Assembly: GCF_000516985.1 (NCBI RefSeq)
Contig: NW_006917097.1
Coordinates: forward strand, 1,364,001 to 1,428,000
Length of the DNA: 64,000 bases
DNA from: Pestalotiopsis fici W106-1
Lineage: Eukaryota; Ascomycota; Sordariomycetes; Amphisphaeriales; Sporocadaceae
Reading direction: 5' to 3'
In this document: positions 59,216-64,000 of the stretch, piece by piece
Position numbering within the stretch: the stretch's first letter is position 1
Layout of the letters: each line of letters starts with the position of its first letter
Notes under the pieces: generated by a model
Database searches by the model: none
Told to the model about the DNA's origin: nothing
What the model saw: only the letters and a program-made list of their open reading frames with translations
Position numbers and translations under genes: made by a program

Positions 59216-62200
59216 CTTGTCTTAGTTTTATATAATCACGTTCGACAGACTGTCCTTGGAAAACGATCTCGCACGGAGAATGCAGATACCCCCCAGCTCT
59301 GCACGCAGCTTGGCAGACAGAGAATCCTTGACGAGGAATTGCTTGCGAACTGGTGCAAGAGTGTCACCGTCAGGGTCAGGGTGGTGCGGCTTGATACTGG
59401 GCCAGCTATTCTCACACGAACGATCCTGGGAGCTGACAACAGGCCCCTTCCCAACTTGCCGGAACCCCCTACGCTGCTGCTTCCACCGCCGTTTGGCTCC
59501 ACCCTGGGGGCTGACCTCGGACTTGCGTCGTGGACCAGTGACAGCAGATGTTCAGACGTATGCAGGCCAATAAGGTTAATTGCTCGCGGCTTGTGTTCCT
59601 GTGTATCTCTAGGCCAGCTCTGGGCAAGATTGACTCCAGAACGACAAGATACAGCAGCGAGCCAAGCGCCAGCACAATGGACCCCGATGCGGAGGGAAAG
59701 GCGCTATGGTGCTCGTGCAGTACAATGGGACCCCGGCTGCCTCTGGAAGGCAATAATCCCAAGGGGACGTGTTCCAGAGTATTGCACAAAAGCGGCGGCA
59801 GTAGAAGGCGCTCTCGTATTCCGGTATTTGGTCCAGTACTGTCGCAATGGACTGCGTATCCGTGTAAGTGTGGCGCCTCTTGTGCTACCCAGACAGGATG
59901 GCCGCTGGGATGGGCGAACGGTTCTATCCGCCCCCCGGGGGAAACCTGGAATATACTACTACAGAATTGATCTTCTTGTGCTTGACGTAGCCCTACAGGT
60001 ACGGTTTACCTAGAGAAGAGCTAGGCTCATGGAGTCACGCGTCGGCGGATAAGGCACTGGGGTGTCTGGCTAGGGTGGTAGACGGGATAGTCGATGCTGC
60101 TGCAGCTACCCGCGACTTCTGAGCCTGTTCGCATCGGTATCAGGCGCTCGTGGCCCTTGATCGGACAGAAGAAGGATATCGACAGCACTGGATAGGTGGA
60201 AGTGATTGTTGCGGTATCGCGCTGACTCCCACTCAGACGGCTTGCATTTCCTATTCGGTCTTTTCCTGGGCGACAATCGCAAACGCCATGCCCCTATTAC
60301 TCGAGCCTCGTCGACTGCGGCTCGCACCGAACAAACTCGTTGGGTGGAAGGACGGGAGGGGTGTGCAGGTGTGAAGACCCGGCCGGGGGCACGCGACTGG
60401 CCGAGAGCGGATTATGCAGAAGCCGAACAAAAGCTGATGATGGACGGTGCTGGCTGGCTGGAAGGCTGGCTGGCCGGCGCAAAGCAAGCGCGCCCGTCTG
60501 CGAAGATAGAGAAGCTAGCTCCTGGGATGCAAGCGATGCACAAAAGTACAGTCCGCAGCAGTGTCACCTCAAGAAGCAACGCGACACGACGCAAAGAGCT
60601 GAAGGTGTCGTCAAGGTGAGAGAGTGCAGTGTACGTATGTATTCTAAGTTCAGGGTAGGTAATGTAGGTGGTAGTGAGCAGCATCAGCGGCAGCGGCAGC
60701 ACTGAAGCCCGCTGAACACTGCCCCAGTCTAGACCAAGAGACGGCGTCGAGGGCCGAATTGGACCAATCAACGGCCGGTGCTTTTCTTTTTTTTTTTTTT
60801 CCTCCCTTCCTCTTCTTCTTTTGAGTGCGGGCAAAAAGTTGGGGATTGGCAATTGGGCGCTGGCCGCTGAGCCGAGACACTGCGGGGTTTTTTCTTTGGT
60901 TGGACCTGCGCCGCGGATGCGAAAGCCGAAAATGTGGGAGGGACACGGAAGGAGCAAAAGCTGGAGCTCCATGATGATCATTCCTCAATGGTGCTCCTTT
61001 TACTCTGCTGACCTTGGACGTGAGCATAGTAGAAGTTGAGTCATCGAGAGACGATCAATTCAAATCAACATACCTAGTACCTATTCTATTTCCTTGCATA
61101 TTTGCATAGGTACAATATACTACTTTAATTTATGTGCCTATGTATTGTTGCGTGCGCCTATCAAAGTCAATTAAGCTCAATAGCAACTATACAATGCAAC
61201 AGTCCTAGACGGATGCATATTTGTGGTCAAGCTCTTTAAAGAAAGAAAAAATCTTGTTTATCTGTTTTAATCCATCCAAAGTCTCTCTAGACAGGAACCA
61301 AAATAGCCAGTCATCCTATACGGACTTGGTACAGAATAACAAATATCCTTCGTGCCGTCGGCTTGGGCAACGGCGTCAGGGTTTGAAACTCTTCGCCATG
61401 TGTCTTTGATGGGATCTCAGCTCGACTGCAGCCCACGAGGCACGGAAGGACGAAATGACCCTCGAACCGCACACCCGCCCGCCTTTTTCTCGCCAGGCAC
61501 AAGAATTGAAACAGACATACATGGCTTGAGACCCGACTGTCTGGTCCAGGGGCGACGCCTCAATCTCTCTTTTGCACCATGTCTCGGCAGTGCTTCCTAC
61601 TCCCTGTTTCTTTTGCGTCCCATTCGCTCCAGCTGTTAGCAAGACGTCTAGGGTCTTCTTCCGACACCGTATTCGGACTTGAACAGAAGCTGTATAGCAG
61701 CATATCTCCTATACGAAGCAACTTTCACTCCAGAAAATAGCCGTTGAGTTCGACTGTCAAAATGCCATCGCCCGGGAGACGCGACATATTGCAGACTACT
61801 TGCATGGCATCACCGCTTTCTTTCAGTCACCCGTATAGAAGACACCTTTTTCCTGTCTGCCAGGTCGTCCATCTTGCATAATTGCGGCCCAATGCCGACC
61901 TCCCTACGCTTGTGATTCTGTATCCTCCCAATAGCGAGGCACACACACACCCTCTGCCTGCACTACATGATCCTCGGCTACGAGGTATCCGAGGTTCCGG
62001 CCGCTTGACCTTTGTGGTACCTTTGTCCACCACAGATGTTGTTCCTTGATTTCCATCTTGTGCAACGCTGCTGATTCTGGCTACCAAGCTGCGATCAAGC
62101 GGTCTCTGGGTATATGCTTTGCTTGATTTGGAGCCCTCTGATGTCCGTCGACCTCACAAAGCTGTTGATCATTATGACTGCGATCATGTGCTTCTCGCAA

Positions 62201-64000
62201 CTATACTCACAATAGGCTGGCATTCATTTCCGCAAGCGCCGGCACTTTCTTTGCAGTACGGACCACCTACAGTATACATACACGAATTGGCAGACAATGG
62301 CTTGTTGTCCGTCATTACCCTGGTTCTTTGGATCATCCTTGCTGTCCGGCCGCGCTGATCGACTGGTACCTGCCTTACCCGAGATGCCCTTTATGTATGG
62401 TATGTGTGTACCTGGGGAACATCGATGCAGGTAGGTGAGTCCAGGGCAACGTGCATACCGGCATATGCAAGAGAAGCTGGAGGTCGGCGACCATTTCAAT
62501 CTGAAGCGCTTCTCATGAGAGTCACATAGATCTGCATAGTTGCAGAATGATAAACTGCACGCAGCCGTATCGCTATCCAGTTCATGGCAATTTTGAAATA
62601 TGGCCTGTATTCGGCCCTCGTGCGACGAGATTGGCAAGTATTCGGTAGGTCTCCTCGAGGCCAATATATCTTGCCCCAGATCGCTCACTCACCTGCAGAC
62701 TTGGGCGCCACTCATCTCCTGCCACATTACGTGCATAGATATCCCTGGTCTCATCCCTGGGCTCATCCTCAGGGTTATGGATCAGGGGTCTTGAGAGCCT
62801 CATCGCACTGCAATCCTCCTCACCACGACCCACAACTAGGCGCCTGACATGCTGAAGAAACAGGACATCATCATGATGACTTGTCTGTCATGACGTGTTT
62901 GATTGCGTTGTGAAGGTGCCGTGTCGTCTTTGGGGGTTCGTATCTCTACACACCTCTTCAAATGACCCTGGCAAGTCGGACTGCTGTTCAAGAACAACAT
63001 GATAGACGACCAGAGTCAACCTCTCTGCATATTGCCAGCAAGGAGCGGTGTAGAAACGAAACCTATCATCCATCACGACGAGCTCGACCTGGACGACAGA
63101 AGCATTCATGCTCATCTCAAATTAGTAACAATCGACGTTGGACATCACTAGCTGAACGGATAAGAGCATTGTGCGACGTGAACCTCACATCCGAATGCAC
63201 TGCTGCTGCTGCAGACCTTTTGGTCAACCACAGCATGTAGGTAGTATTGGGGACGAGCCAAGCTTTTACATACACAACGGCTTATCGTCATTGGAAGTGC
63301 GCCCTGGCCAGAGTATCACGGCTTGGTCAACCCCCCTTCGGCCCTGGTGCTACCTACTGTGCCTAGGTTCAATAGAACCTTGGCCAGCTCTGCAGAAGCA
63401 AAAGTCTCAGCAAGGGTGAGTGTTGCATCCAGTGAGCGCGTGGTCGGCGCATGCAAGATCATACGAACTGCAGACGCTCAATAAATCGTTGCCAAATATG
63501 TAGGAATGATGCATCTCCCAATGCTTTCACAGGGCCTCTCGTCCACGCCGTTCACCACGTTTTGAATCTCGCATTGCCTGTCCGGGTATGCTGGCCTCAT
63601 CCCAGTCCTTATGGATCGAAGTATGCTGCGATGCTGCATGGCGTCCACAGTCGTGTCCAGAATGGGACAATAGACGCTTTGCTTTGCAGGCACGGAATCG
63701 TCATTGCCCACCTGAAGAGACCTATGAGCTACTGAGAGTGATCTCCGGAGCATATGTTCACCCGTCAGTCTCTACGCGCCAGCTTACACATAGCGACGCC
63801 TGTTATCGCTACTGCAAGCTGACTCACCAGCTGTATTCGCTTGCTCATCATCATTGATCTCTCGTATTCCATGAACTGGTGGCTTTTGAGTTGGACGTCT
63901 TCGATTATTCTTACACTGTAGCCAGCAAAAGTACGCAACTTGTTCCTCTGATGGGCAGAGTGGCATTCGAAGCAATTCTGCGCCAGGGTCTGAAGTTCTA
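59216..64000. other. 4.8 kb gene-poor region upstream of AcuK
   Basis: The interval contains the acuK promoter and probably a long 5' leader. Many overlapping open frames exist, but none has a motif or splice structure that I trust. A pyrimidine tract lies at 60781. It may include non-coding transcripts or the far end of a gene outside the window. Confidence 0.45.
60781..60832 (+). repeat. Polypyrimidine tract
   Basis: About 52 bases made only of C and T, including a run of 14 T. In fungi such tracts often lie just 5' of a transcription start, here on the plus strand; no following gene is recognised. Confidence 0.7.

Noticed and set aside
59339..60013. 224-residue plus-strand open frame
   Set aside because: Arg/Leu-rich, no motif, overlapped by several equally long frames on both strands; looks like chance openness of GC-rich sequence.
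60412..60981. 189-residue minus-strand open frame with Lys/Arg run
   Set aside because: The Lys run is only the polypyrimidine tract read in reverse; no domain and no splice support.
62119..62358. Short hydrophobic-ended plus-strand frame in the terminal region
   Set aside because: 79 residues, no signal peptide or homologue that I recognise, and no upstream exon.

Overview
The window reads as nuclear DNA of a filamentous ascomycete. Genes are split by short GT-AG introns (mostly 47-150 bases), many with a visible CTAAC/CTGAC-type branch site, and they are spaced widely on both strands. The gene set (AcuK-type gluconeogenesis regulator, QDE-2-type Argonaute, SAT-led non-reducing polyketide synthase, DUF3716 protein, GH5 and GH51 glycosidases) fits Sordariomycetes, most likely Hypocreales. 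The order-level placement is an inference from protein style, not a computed match.

Layout. 0.5-6 kb: telomere capping factor Stn1 (-), a frameshifted GT31 glycosyltransferase (+), a DNAJC9-type J protein (-) and a riboflavin-pathway deaminase (+) sharing a divergent promoter. 6.5-22.8 kb: secreted GH5 mannanase, a broken STAND/NACHT-type gene, a flavin-linked oxidase and a P450 in tandem, an intracellular GH51 arabinofuranosidase, then after 3.7 kb without a recognisable gene an alpha-glucoside-type sugar transporter. 23-28.4 kb: DUF3716 protein, small mitochondrial-like protein, RING protein and GNAT acetyltransferase. 28.8-45.5 kb: the specialised-metabolism block, made of a secreted flavin-linked oxidase, a 2512-residue polyketide synthase, a second GNAT protein, a decayed Baeyer-Villiger-type monooxygenase and a drug-efflux transporter. 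46.9-59.2 kb: Argonaute, a long spacer with tRNA-Lys(CTT), riboflavin kinase and the AcuK regulator. The last 4.8 kb hold no gene I can support.

How they may work together. The polyketide synthase has domain order SAT-KS-AT-PT-ACP-CMeT-hydrolase with every catalytic motif present. This is the architecture of enzymes making C-methylated orsellinic-acid-type aromatics. The neighbouring oxidase and transporter are plausible tailoring and export partners, and the dead monooxygenase may be a lost tailoring step. The mannanase, arabinofuranosidase and sugar transporter together suggest use of plant-derived carbohydrate. Three loci (GT31, STAND and monooxygenase) are disrupted, so this looks like a region of gene turnover. 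I saw no transposon, CRISPR array or viral insertion.
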